Notes: generated from the sequence alone by a model not told the origin. Shown: positions 1 to 8,623, counted from the first letter of the stretch. The stretch: DNA of 64,000 bases from Clostridia bacterium (GCA_900764045.1 CAAFMN010000005.1:1-64000), one strand, 5' to 3'. Numbers and translations: made by a program.

Positions 1-1764
1 GACATTATAAGAAAGCAGACCGGCATCATTGATAAATTTCATAACCGCTTCACGGTCAAATAAATCCTCTACTTCTTCCTGCTGGCTATCTGGAGCCATA
101 GTTTCGGGTGCAGTAACTGCGCTCGGCTGAGCATCTGCTGTTGGTTTAACATCCGTCTGAACGGTCTGTGTGCTATCGGCGCTCATTTGCTGGAAGGCAT
201 TTGTAGGCTGTGCGGGTGTCACTTCTGCTACATCCGGTATCTGTGTCTGCTGCTGTACCGGAGTAGGTGCACCCTGTGTATCCGTTATGGATACCAAAGC
301 TGGCGCCTCGGTACCTTGATTTGCAAACACCTCCAAAGTCATCTGTCCCGGAATTGACATTTGCATTTTCTTCTTCGGTTTAACAGTTAGTGTCTCGAAG
401 CGTTTTCCAGATAGTGACTCGCCATATATGTCTGTCGGAATATCTCCACCCTCAGTGCCCTGCAATGCCTCCACGACATCTTTGACCGTTTCCTCGTTAA
501 AATACGGTAAAAACAGATGCACATCATTCAGGACATCATCGACCTGAATATGCATCTGCATCGGAGTTCTGACCATGCGTCCAAGGAGTTGGGCAATATA
601 GGTAGCGTCATTCGCGTGTTTGAAGGACATCATGGTCTCTGCCCTTGGGCAATCCCATCCTGTAGACAGATTTTCTTTAAAGAACACAACACGGATATTT
701 CGGTCATCTGCGATACGAGAAGGTTCCTCATAACGTACTTCAAACCCGTTTACCGTAAGGGAGGCAGTTGTTCCTCCGAAGGTGTGGACTACCTGACCGT
801 TTTCCAGCTTGAATCCTGTCCGCTCCTCGATCTTTGCGATGCAATCATCCAGATTGGTATCGGTCAGCTTGCCCCCGGTTCCATTTAGCACCTGGATGAT
901 CAGAATTGGATTCACATAGGCGTAATGCTGCTCAAAACAATACTGCGTCCAATGTTCCCACTTTTCCTTCCAGTCGTCTGCTGCCGCCTGCAGGATAGCC
1001 ATATCGTTGTTGACCGCACTGGCCTCTGGGTAAGTGATGACAATGCGGTCTTTCAAAAGTCCGGACGCTCGCACTTCATCCGCTGTGACAATGGACTTAT
1101 GTATGGTTGAGGATGTGCCCTCGACCAGAGCATTGAACCGTTGAGTCGTCGCAGACATACCAATCACCACTGGCATCGGCGGAATATGATCCTCATCGCT
1201 ACCCTTGATAAATTTCTGCATGATTGTCGTGGCCTTGCTGGCCTCACGTCCCTGCATGCCGCGGTGTGCTTCATCTATGATAAAGTACAGCCTGTCGCTC
1301 TTTTCCCGAACAGTATTTGCAAGCGTCTGCCAAATTGTATAAGTCCTGCCATCGCCATTTTTCGTTAGCTTGGAGGTGACCGACAGCTTCTGCGTATTCA
1401 GAAAATAAACATGACCGTCCTCAAATACCTCTTTATCAAAGGATTCCTCGGAAACTGTAACGCACTGCGACAACTTGATCTTATCAGCCTTGGAGTCGAT
1501 CTTTTGCTTTGACTGCTCGTTCAGCTGAGGCGAATCCGAAAGCCAGACGATGATTGCATCCTGCTGCTCCATATACTGTTCATCACCGAAAAGAATAGCC
1601 TCAATCAGCGCGGACATAATGATGGTCTTTCCGGCTCCGGTTGGAGCAGTAAAGGAAACCACCTGCGGCGCATGTGTTCTGTGATAGCTCCCCATTGCCT
1701 CCGCAGTCTTCATACGGATATCAGCAAGCGCTCTTTTCTGAAAAGGGAATAATTCTACTCTCAT
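1..1764 (-). CDS. Type III-like restriction subunit Res (DEAH helicase), C-terminus beyond window
   Basis: Reading the minus strand from an ATG at 1764 gives 588 uninterrupted codons to the left edge, so the C-terminus is missing. The product is an SF2 helicase: Walker A APTGAGKT at residues about 40-47, DEAH at 164-167, the SAT motif near 204, and a motif VI-like GRMVRT segment near 425. From about residue 485 the chain becomes a low-complexity Pro/Gln/Thr/Ala linker, ending in an acidic patch near the edge. In Res subunits of type III restriction systems this motor is followed by a PD-(D/E)XK nuclease, which would lie outside the window. The start follows the stop of the methyltransferase gene by two bases, with a strong GGGGAGG SD, so the two are translationally coupled. 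The Res assignment rests on motifs plus adjacency to Mod. Nuclease activity cannot be judged from this fragment. Confidence 0.85.
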   Translation of the reverse strand, partial: MRVELFPFQKRALADIRMKTAEAMGSYHRTHAPQVVSFTAPTGAGKTIIMSALIEAILFGDEQYMEQQDAIIVWLSDSPQLNEQSKQKIDSKADKIKLSQCVTVSEESFDKEVFEDGHVYFLNTQKLSVTSKLTKNGDGRTYTIWQTLANTVREKSDRLYFIIDEAHRGMQGREASKATTIMQKFIKGSDEDHIPPMPVVIGMSATTQRFNALVEGTSSTIHKSIVTADEVRASGLLKDRIVITYPEASAVNNDMAILQAAADDWKEKWEHWTQYCFEQHYAYVNPILIIQVLNGTGGKLTDTNLDDCIAKIEERTGFKLENGQVVHTFGGTTASLTVNGFEVRYEEPSRIADDRNIRVVFFKENLSTGWDCPRAETMMSFKHANDATYIAQLLGRMVRTPMQMHIQVDDVLNDVHLFLPYFNEETVKDVVEALQGTEGGDIPTDIYGESLSGKRFETLTVKPKKKMQMSIPGQMTLEVFANQGTEAPALVSITDTQGAPTPVQQQTQIPDVAEVTPAQPTNAFQQMSADSTQTVQTDVKPTADAQPSAVTAPETMAPDSQQEEVEDLFDREAVMKFINDAGLLSYNV

Positions 1765-1766
1765 GG

Positions 1767-3974
1767 TTACCTCCCCGTATTGATCCTGAAATTATCCAGA
1801 TAGTCTCTGTAAAGTTGATAGCAGTCTTTGCCATCGTAGGTACGGATCATCGACCGGTATGCTGTCTCTGAATCCGTTACAATGAAAACTGTCTGGATTT
1901 CTGGATGCTGGCTCAATTCGGCATCGAACTCTGAATAATATATTTCATCTACCAGAACAGCCATTTTGTTTTGCGGCAAGATCAGCATGTTCGGAAGATC
2001 ATCGTTTTCAAGAACCGGACACTTGCCAGCAGCTCCACCCTTCATCCAGAGCACCGGAAGGAGCTCTCTGAACTGTCTGCCAAGAGCTACGGAAGTCTTG
2101 TCGAGGAAGCTCAATTTGAAGAAGGCTGCGTTTGCCTTAAATCCATCAGCCATTTTTATCTCACAAAGTTCTGGATACATCTGCCTTTTACCTTTACGAT
2201 AAACAGTTGCCTTTGTCGGCTTCCCTGTGGTTTTCGATACAACAGCTATGGATTCATCTACTTCATAGCAGTCACTTTCAAATCCATAGTAACCCTCTAA
2301 AGGTTTTCCCTCGATATCTCGGCCTGTCATGCTGGCCACAGTACGAGGCCATGTCACATGCCGAGCAATTCCAAGGGAATCCCACTGGGGATCACCGGGC
2401 TTCAGTCCCTTCTGTGTCAGCTCTTTTGCCTCATCTACTGAGACTTCGTTGTTTGTGACTAAAATGCATCTTCTATTTCCATCATCAACCGCATTAAGCA
2501 AATTGACAGCATGAAGCGTCGTTCCAGATCCCGCAAAAAAGTCAACAACAAGAGCGTTCGGTTTATTTGCCAAGAAGAAACGAATAGTATCATGAACTGC
2601 ATATATCGACTTTGGGAATGTGAATCTACTTGTTCCAAAGAACGATTTAAGAAGGTTTGTCCCGCCAGTACTTGCATCGTGTGACCCAATCCGCCACTGT
2701 GTTCCCGTAACAAGAGAGCGCACTTCGGTATCTGAAATTATAGAGCCATCTTCGCGATATCCTGTAATCGCATAAACCCCTGACGTTACTTTAGCAATTT
2801 CACCTTTTTTTAGATAATAGACCGGAATGCTGTTATCCTTCTTCTTTCCGAGCATTACAAAACCTTGCTTAATTAGCTCACGCAAATTAGTATTTGCAAT
2901 CTGCCAGTTTCCTTCTTCTCCGTCTCTGCGAAGAGGCCATACTGCAAAGGTTCCTTCTGGCGCTACAACCTCCTCACGGTTCGTTCCATAATAAGGTTCT
3001 CCGACGGAATGAATCTTCTTCCCGTCATTAAAAACAAAAATGGGATAGAACTGATTTACGCTATCTTTTCGCAAATAATTTGATCCAGATCTTATCAGCA
3101 TAGACCAGCGAAGGTGTGTAACCCTTGTATCGTTTTCATTGACATTTACACGCCACTCATCGCTTAGAGGCAGTCTATTAACCTTTGAACTTCCAAACTG
3201 AATAACAAAAATGTATTCATCGACACGTGCAAAGCCATTATCTCGTGCCACGCCTCTCGAATTTGTAAGAGTTGATATCATCTGAATACGTGCATCAGGG
3301 AACATTTCTTCGAGCAAGCACCCAAGATGCAAATACTCCTTCTCATCAATAGTGACGAGTAATACAGAGTCTTGTGGATTCAACAGTTTCTTTGCGAGCT
3401 TCAGACGCTTCTCTATCATGGAGAGCCATTTGCTATGGCGATAAGCGTCAGAACTATCCACATAATCGTTATTATATTTCCAGTCCTTTGCGCCGGTATT
3501 GTATGGCGGATCAATATATATGCAGTCCACCTTTTCTGCGTAGAGATACTCCAAAAGCTGTAGGGCATGGTAATTGTCTGCCTCAATCAGCGTATGCCAA
3601 AGGTCGCTATCTGGAGCGTTCTGAACTGCATCCAGCGGTTTTAGTGTGGGATAGATCGGCTCGCCAAATTCTGCAATAGCGACAATCTCATCCAGCTGGA
3701 AAGTTACTTTCTCATGCGTCTCTCTTCGGTCGCAGAGAGCTTCGTTCCCATCGAGCTTTATGACCATATAAATATCGCTGACATAGCCTGTCTTTAACGC
3801 CACTTTTGAACCGACACGGATTGGAACATCATGAAGCGGCGTGCATTCGGGCAGATGCTCTTCAAACACAAGCCCGAACTTTTTTTGTTTCATTAGTTTA
3901 TCTGTTTCCTGCAAAATCCTATCCCTGAGTGTTGGATCGTTGATCTGCCGGATCAAGTCTTGTAATAACGCCAC
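1767..3974 (-). CDS. Type III-like adenine-specific DNA methyltransferase (Mod)
   Basis: About 735 residues. The catalytic motif DPPYNTG lies near residue 155 and the SAM-binding motif FFAGSGTT near residue 480. This DPPY-before-FxGxG order is that of beta-class N6-adenine methyltransferases, which include type III Mod subunits. The N-terminal segment with KKFGLVFEEHLPE is typical of Mod-like proteins paired with a Res helicase. The region between the motifs probably holds the target-recognition domain. I chose the GTG at 3974 because GAGGTGG lies five bases upstream. A GTG at 3983 would add three residues. The gene follows the radical-SAM-like gene by 10 bases and precedes res by 2, so it is central in a five-gene operon. 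Expected role: modify a short non-palindromic site and protect host DNA. The target sequence cannot be read from the protein. Confidence 0.9.
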   Translation of the reverse strand: MALLQDLIRQINDPTLRDRILQETDKLMKQKKFGLVFEEHLPECTPLHDVPIRVGSKVALKTGYVSDIYMVIKLDGNEALCDRRETHEKVTFQLDEIVAIAEFGEPIYPTLKPLDAVQNAPDSDLWHTLIEADNYHALQLLEYLYAEKVDCIYIDPPYNTGAKDWKYNNDYVDSSDAYRHSKWLSMIEKRLKLAKKLLNPQDSVLLVTIDEKEYLHLGCLLEEMFPDARIQMISTLTNSRGVARDNGFARVDEYIFVIQFGSSKVNRLPLSDEWRVNVNENDTRVTHLRWSMLIRSGSNYLRKDSVNQFYPIFVFNDGKKIHSVGEPYYGTNREEVVAPEGTFAVWPLRRDGEEGNWQIANTNLRELIKQGFVMLGKKKDNSIPVYYLKKGEIAKVTSGVYAITGYREDGSIISDTEVRSLVTGTQWRIGSHDASTGGTNLLKSFFGTSRFTFPKSIYAVHDTIRFFLANKPNALVVDFFAGSGTTLHAVNLLNAVDDGNRRCILVTNNEVSVDEAKELTQKGLKPGDPQWDSLGIARHVTWPRTVASMTGRDIEGKPLEGYYGFESDCYEVDESIAVVSKTTGKPTKATVYRKGKRQMYPELCEIKMADGFKANAAFFKLSFLDKTSVALGRQFRELLPVLWMKGGAAGKCPVLENDDLPNMLILPQNKMAVLVDEIYYSEFDAELSQHPEIQTVFIVTDSETAYRSMIRTYDGKDCYQLYRDYLDNFRINTGR

Positions 3975-3984
3975 TGTTTCCACC

Positions 3985-4749
3985 TCATTCTTCTGTGATC
4001 GTCTTTTCCTTTATGTGATAATCAATGCCGCGCTCTTGACAGAAAGCCGTCACCTCTGCTGCGCATTCATTGTAAAAGTGCCTTTGTCCTTCATAGGCGT
4101 TTGCTGTCTTGCTGTAATTCGTTCTGCCGAAGATGATCCTGTCGGTAAATGCTACAGCTTCCAAGATTTCGCGTAAATTCTGCTCTATCATGTTCGGTGT
4201 TGGATACGGTTCTATGCTCACCCACGTCTTGCAACCAACTTCGTGAAGCGCTCTCAGCGCTGCCAGTCGGTCTGCACAGGGAACAGCTCCCGGTTCCATC
4301 TGTTCCCGGTATGCTTCATCCAGCGTTATCAACGTGATCCCATATTCATTTTCCGGAGAAAGTTCCGCCAATTCTATGGGAAGCAATCCCTTCGTCAATG
4401 TAGTGCATTTGATACCGGCCTCGTTCAGTTTTCGGATAGCCGCAATGCTCATCTGGGACACCTCTGGATATCCTTCCATGAACGGATCTGTGGTAAAGCA
4501 AAGCTGCACAGACTGAATCTTATCTCTGAGCCTCGGTATCTCTTTATCCAGCAATTCAAGCGTGTTTGATACAAGCACTGGCTCAAGCCAGCTCTCGTAA
4601 TCCTTAATTTGCCCGAATCGCTTCTTCATCAGGAATGCATAACATGGATATTTGCACCCATGTGCACACCCCTGCACGTGATTCATTGTGTAGTCACCAT
4701 ACTCTACCCCTGTTTGATAAAGCATGGATTTTCGTTTTATCGTCTTCAA
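3985..4749 (-). CDS. Radical-SAM-like protein with CX3CX3C (three-Cys) motif
   Basis: 254 residues from a TTG start at 4749, with GGAGG about 11 bases upstream. The next Met, residue 9, has no SD. The segment GCAHGCKYPCYAF places Cys28, Cys32 and Cys36 in a CX3CX3C spacing. SPL/Rv2578c-like radical SAM enzymes normally have GCxHGCxYCYA with CX3CX2C, so this is that motif with one inserted residue. Later segments (TTDPFMEGYPE, TTLTKG) also resemble the SPL-like radical SAM barrel. The protein is short and has no second cluster domain. It sits directly downstream of two TcmP-type proteins, a family named for lying beside such three-Cys proteins. Expected chemistry is [4Fe-4S]/SAM radical generation, but substrate and activity are unknown. 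A TTG start may keep synthesis low. Confidence 0.75.
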   Translation of the reverse strand: MKTIKRKSMLYQTGVEYGDYTMNHVQGCAHGCKYPCYAFLMKKRFGQIKDYESWLEPVLVSNTLELLDKEIPRLRDKIQSVQLCFTTDPFMEGYPEVSQMSIAAIRKLNEAGIKCTTLTKGLLPIELAELSPENEYGITLITLDEAYREQMEPGAVPCADRLAALRALHEVGCKTWVSIEPYPTPNMIEQNLREILEAVAFTDRIIFGRTNYSKTANAYEGQRHFYNECAAEVTAFCQERGIDYHIKEKTITEE

Positions 4750-4767
4750 GGTGCTTTCATCCTCCGC

Positions 4768-5628
4768 CTACTTGTTCTTTAATATGTAGTCTGCCATCCG
4801 CAGTGCAAGTCCCTGCGCTTTCGGACTCTCACTCGCAATGGCAAAGCAGAATAGGAACATCGGCGAGTTCCTGCTGTTCCTGAAAATCCGCGCATGCTTT
4901 GACACACATGGAAAGATTGTCCCAAGCCGAGAGAGGATATACTCCTTTATGTGATCTGGATTTGCGTCCTTAACCATCCGTTCGCCATCGCTCTGTCCGG
5001 GCTCCGGGAACAAGTCAAAAAGCGTCATCTGGGGATCTTTCTTATAGAATTCCTTCCTCCATCCGGAATCTCCAAGCAATCGATCTATGCAATCCTCCCA
5101 TTTATCGTACTTTCCGTTTTTCGGCAGCATACGTTCAAGTGCAGAGAACGGAAACAGGTACCATACGTCTATCGATTTCGTCTGTGCTACATTTTCAAGC
5201 GTAGCCCAATTTACCTGCGTCGCATATGGATCTAAGAACAGCAATCCTCTGTTATATCTCCAGTCTACGTTGCTAATAATCTCCGCGAGCTTATCATTCG
5301 CATCGCCGCAGTAAATCGTAACAATTCTCCTCATCTGTGGAAACTCGGAGTTTATCATATTCTGAAGTTCTCCTGCCTTCTGAGAGTCCGCTTCTATGAA
5401 ATAGTAATGATCGAACTTCTTTTCAGACGCCAGTGCACGCTTAGCAGAGCCCACAAGAAACTGCCCGCCGTCACTGGTCTCAATCTCACCGGTTCCAGCA
5501 AAGGCATCTATATAAATCTTCTTAAACTTTTGATTTTGCAGTGCAATCAGGTATGCGTCCAGGTAGCTGGTGAAGATATTCAACTTCTCCTCAGTCCAAT
5601 TGCCACCAAATTTCTGCGACGTTGCCAT
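4768..5628 (-). CDS. tcmP: Three-Cys-motif partner protein, TcmP-like (copy 1)
   Basis: 286 residues from the ATG at 5628, with GAGGTG about 10 bases upstream. A TTG at 5637 is possible but less well placed. The protein opens with a helical segment (NWTEEKLNIFTSYLDAY), then shows a Rossmann-type core: IYIDAFAGTGE near residue 45 resembles SAM-binding motif I, YYFIEAD is an acidic motif II, and LLFLDPYATQVNWATL near residue 150 resembles the catalytic DPPY loop of N-methyltransferases. I recognise it as the TcmP family, whose members recur beside radical-SAM-like three-Cys proteins and have no assigned function that I know of. The gene is 35 bases after copy 2 and 18 bases before the radical-SAM-like gene. 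A methyltransferase role is an inference from the motifs. Confidence 0.75.
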   Translation of the reverse strand: MATSQKFGGNWTEEKLNIFTSYLDAYLIALQNQKFKKIYIDAFAGTGEIETSDGGQFLVGSAKRALASEKKFDHYYFIEADSQKAGELQNMINSEFPQMRRIVTIYCGDANDKLAEIISNVDWRYNRGLLFLDPYATQVNWATLENVAQTKSIDVWYLFPFSALERMLPKNGKYDKWEDCIDRLLGDSGWRKEFYKKDPQMTLFDLFPEPGQSDGERMVKDANPDHIKEYILSRLGTIFPCVSKHARIFRNSRNSPMFLFCFAIASESPKAQGLALRMADYILKNK

Positions 5629-5663
5629 AAATTCCAATCACCTCATCTATTTGAAACTCAATC

Positions 5664-6788
5664 TCAAGAAGAGAAAGAGATCACCGTTTCCTTCTTTCCT
5701 GTATCAGGATTCACAATCTGCTCAATCTTCGCGCCAAAGAAATCGGTAAGATCGCTCTTTACCTCATTGCGAAATCCCTCTGACGGGAAAATCGGGTGGT
5801 TATCCAGAAGTTCCCACATCTCATCCATCGGCACCTGCTTTCGGCCTCTAAAGCTGCGCTGCAGGTATTTCGCTATATCGATAACATGCAAGCAGCTTTC
5901 ATCTTCCTCTTCAGCAATCTCACCGAAAAGGTTAAATGACAACTGCCTGTTCTCAATCGAGTGCTTGGTAGAGGACTGTGCGCCAAATACCTTCCAAGCA
6001 CTCTTCTTGTAGAGCTTAAATCCCTCCTTGTTGCTCGTGCAATGAATCAAATTGTAGACGAGCGAGTTCTGCGTGTTATAGAATGGAAATGCCGATACGT
6101 AGTACCTGCGAGCTCCTTTCAGTGAATTTATGATTTCTTCCGCTCTAGCCTCATAGGCCTTCTTGTCACTTCCGTAAGGCACCAGTTTCTCAAAGTCTTC
6201 CAGATAAGTGTTCTCGTACTTTGCCTTTGTCGTTTTCTTCTTGGCGCTTGTGATCGCCCGCACCGGATCTGAAACCATGTGATTAATCATAACTTCACCC
6301 CAGTTACGGAAAAACGGTAGAAGTGCTTCCCAGTCAATAGTCGCATCATACGGATCGTAGAGCAGGAAATAATGCAGGTGCCCAGTTCCATATAACTGTG
6401 GTCCGATAGTTCGGAGTAGCTCGTGCGCATCACCACAAGAGGTGACAATCTTAAAATTGCGCTCATCCTGTGGAAGATGCTTTTTTAGCTCATCTACGCG
6501 CGCTTTATCCTTGTCATTCAAGTAAATGTGTATATTTTTCTCCGTATAGGTCCTTGATGCTTCCCTAAGTGCTTCTGAGACGCGTACTGCTGTACCTTTC
6601 ACCAATCGCCCGGCATCGTCGGTGTATACACCACTGTTGCACATACAGTCTATAAAGATCAGCCCATTGCAAGACTCAGTCAACAGCAACTTCTGTGCCC
6701 ACGATTTGATGTACTCTTCTATCAGCTCAAATTTTTTTATTGTGTGAGGGCTAGCCTTGCTAATTATGTTTTTCTTTTTTGCCGCCAT
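5664..6788 (-). CDS. Three-Cys-motif partner protein, TcmP-like (copy 2, divergent)
   Basis: 374 residues. The ATG at 6788 is preferred because AGAGGTGG precedes it by five bases; an in-frame GTG lies three codons upstream. The layout parallels copy 1: an N-terminal helix (HTIKKFELIEEYIKSWAQKL), LIFIDCMCNSGVY in place of motif I, IYLNDKD as motif II, and LLYDPYDATIDWEAL as the DPY motif. The motif I loop is degenerate compared with copy 1 (CNSG rather than GTGE), so SAM binding may differ. It is about 90 residues longer than copy 1. A C-terminal helix-rich part with RSFRGRKQVPMDEMWELL could bind nucleic acid or a partner; I do not recognise it. It is the first gene of the operon. The two copies are too diverged to be a recent duplication. 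Confidence 0.65.
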   Translation of the reverse strand: MAAKKKNIISKASPHTIKKFELIEEYIKSWAQKLLLTESCNGLIFIDCMCNSGVYTDDAGRLVKGTAVRVSEALREASRTYTEKNIHIYLNDKDKARVDELKKHLPQDERNFKIVTSCGDAHELLRTIGPQLYGTGHLHYFLLYDPYDATIDWEALLPFFRNWGEVMINHMVSDPVRAITSAKKKTTKAKYENTYLEDFEKLVPYGSDKKAYEARAEEIINSLKGARRYYVSAFPFYNTQNSLVYNLIHCTSNKEGFKLYKKSAWKVFGAQSSTKHSIENRQLSFNLFGEIAEEEDESCLHVIDIAKYLQRSFRGRKQVPMDEMWELLDNHPIFPSEGFRNEVKSDLTDFFGAKIEQIVNPDTGKKETVISFSS

Positions 6789-6976
6789 ACCATCCACCTC
6801 TTATTCAACGATGCCTTCTTGGGAAAAAATCAGCTTTCGGATATTCCCAATATCGCAGTTCCGTGTTTTACGCACCTTCGTTAGCATTCTTATACTGACA
6901 GTTTAACCTTTAGACAGCTTGTTAGCGAAAGATCATTTGGCACCGACCGCCACCTGCAATTTCTTTCAAAAGGCAT
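6789..6976. other. Intergenic gap between the tcmP operon and rlmD
   Basis: 188 bases separate the start of the first island gene from the stop of rlmD. The operon leader and promoter should lie here, read on minus, but no convincing -35/-10 pair is visible and no rho-independent terminator follows rlmD. If rlmD has been re-ended by an integrated element, this stretch belongs to the element. Read-through from rlmD into the island operon is therefore possible. No short gene or repeat could be supported. Confidence 0.5.
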
Positions 6977-8623
6977 CTACAAAATCATCCCGAAGTGCTT
7001 CAGTGCCTCCGTAATTGCCTTTTCCTTCTCCTGTGGGCATTGCGGTTGCTTGGTGTTTTCAGATTTTGGCTTATTGTAGTTCTCGCGCTCAATGATGCCG
7101 TATTTCTGCTTCACCTGTGCGATATAGAGGTGGCTGACTTTCAGTCCGGTATGTTCCAGAACATACGCCTTGATTTCCTCGTAGGTTGCCTTACTCTCCG
7201 CCGAAGTCAAATCCAGCTCGTCCATCTTCACTTCGATCTCGATATGTTCTTTACTTTTAAGTTTGGACAATAAACACACCGTCTCCACATGTCCGGTCTC
7301 AGGGAACATATCCACGCATTGAACCCGGCGCACCTTCATCCCGCCGTTTTCCAGAATCTTAACATCCCGTGCAAGCGTCCCTGGATCACAGGATACATAC
7401 ACCATACGCTCCGGAGCCATCTGAAGAATGGTATCCAGGAGCACCGCATCACACCCGGCCCGGGGCGGATCAACCACAATGACATCCGGACGGATTCCTG
7501 TCTTACGATAATGTTCCGGGATCACTTTTTCCGCCTCTCCGGTGAAAAAGGTAACATTGGAGATTCCATTATTACATGCGTTTTTGCGCGCGTCTTGAAT
7601 CGCGGCGTCGATAATCTCCACACCGTACACATGATGCGCCTTTCTAGCCAGGAACAATGAAATTGTACCGGCGCCGCAATAGGCGTCCCAAACCGTTTCT
7701 GTACCGGTAAGCGCCGCCATCTCCAGAGCCGTTTCATAGAGGCGGCGCGTCTGAATCGGATTAACCTGGAAGAAAGACTGCGGAGAGATCCGGAACTCCA
7801 GATCACCGATATATGCCCGAATCTGCTCCGGGCCGCCTATGGTCCGGGTCTTGGCTCCTAGAATCACATTGGTATTTTGCGTATTGGTATTCACACTAAT
7901 AGACGTCACTCCAAGCTGCTGCAGAGCCTGCGCCAATTCTTTTTCCTTGGGGAGTTTCTGTCCATTGATGACAAAACAGACCAGAACCTCTCCGCTCTCC
8001 CGTCCGTCCCGAATCAAAATATGGCGCAGCAGGCCCTTTCCCGTCGTCTCATCATACGCCGTAACTCCCGCTTCCATGCAAAGCTGCAGAATCTGCGGCA
8101 GGAGCCGGTTACTGACTTCGGACTGAATCCGGCACGCGTCGATCGGAATCAGCCGATGGCTGTGCGGAGCATAAAAACCTGCCTCTAACTTACCATCTTC
8201 CATCCGTACCGGGAACTGCGCCTTATTACGGTAATACAAGCGTTCTTCCGGCGCCATGCCCAGTATCGGAGGATACGCGTCTAGAGTCACGCCGCCGACA
8301 CGCCGAAGCAGTTCATAGACTTGTTTCTGCTTCCAGCGAAGCTGGGCCTCATAGGTCATGTGCTGTAAAAGGCATCCGCCGCACCTTGGAAAAAACGGAC
8401 ATGAGGGTTCCACACGGTCTGTCGAGACAGCCGTAAGCTCCAACACCTTGCCGTAAGCATACTGTTTTTTGACCTGTACGATCAGGACTTCCCCTTCTTC
8501 TTCCGGCAGCATTCCCGGAACAAAGACTGCAAATCCATTATAATGACCGACTCCCGCTCCTTGCTGAGTCAAATCCTCCGCCCGCAAATGAATGCGCTGA
8601 TTTTTGCTTACCGGCTGCGTCAT
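6977..8623 (-). CDS. rlmD: 23S rRNA (uracil-5-)-methyltransferase with added C-terminal tail
   Basis: 548 residues, about 90 longer than the usual 450-460. An N-terminal TRAM-like OB fold is followed by a [4Fe-4S] ligand set (Cys75, Cys81, Cys84 as CX5CX2C, with a likely fourth at Cys164). The SAM motif DAYCGAGT lies at about 313-320, VVDPPRAGCD near 383-392, and the catalytic Cys412 in SCDPGTLARD. It methylates C5 of a uridine in 23S rRNA (RlmD/RlmCD group). The standard fold ends at GHVETVCLLSKL near residue 455. A basic, helix-rich tail of about 93 residues follows (containing MDELDLTSAESK, LYIAQVKQKYGI and ENYNKPKS). I infer the tail was supplied by an element integrated at the gene's 3' end. 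The gene is six bases after the yhaM-like gene, so they form an operon. Confidence 0.9.
   Translation of the reverse strand: MTQPVSKNQRIHLRAEDLTQQGAGVGHYNGFAVFVPGMLPEEEGEVLIVQVKKQYAYGKVLELTAVSTDRVEPSCPFFPRCGGCLLQHMTYEAQLRWKQKQVYELLRRVGGVTLDAYPPILGMAPEERLYYRNKAQFPVRMEDGKLEAGFYAPHSHRLIPIDACRIQSEVSNRLLPQILQLCMEAGVTAYDETTGKGLLRHILIRDGRESGEVLVCFVINGQKLPKEKELAQALQQLGVTSISVNTNTQNTNVILGAKTRTIGGPEQIRAYIGDLEFRISPQSFFQVNPIQTRRLYETALEMAALTGTETVWDAYCGAGTISLFLARKAHHVYGVEIIDAAIQDARKNACNNGISNVTFFTGEAEKVIPEHYRKTGIRPDVIVVDPPRAGCDAVLLDTILQMAPERMVYVSCDPGTLARDVKILENGGMKVRRVQCVDMFPETGHVETVCLLSKLKSKEHIEIEVKMDELDLTSAESKATYEEIKAYVLEHTGLKVSHLYIAQVKQKYGIIERENYNKPKSENTKQPQCPQEKEKAITEALKHFGMIL
7258..7300. other. Candidate integration junction in the 3' part of rlmD
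   Basis: The codons for the conserved HVETV segment of RlmD lie at about 7277-7291, read on minus. Just downstream the protein departs from the standard family and enters the 93-residue extra tail. Insertion into the 3' end of rum/rumA genes is known for integrative elements in streptococci and other Firmicutes, where a recombinase recognises this conserved coding segment. I infer that the left part of the window is element DNA joined here. No second copy of the core is visible within the window, so the other junction must lie to the left. Confidence 0.5.

Noticed and set aside
3985..4749. DUF5131 (phage Gp37/Gp68) family
   Set aside because: That family has different cysteine spacing near a WNPWTGC motif; the GCxHGC and TTDPF segments here fit the SPL-like group better.
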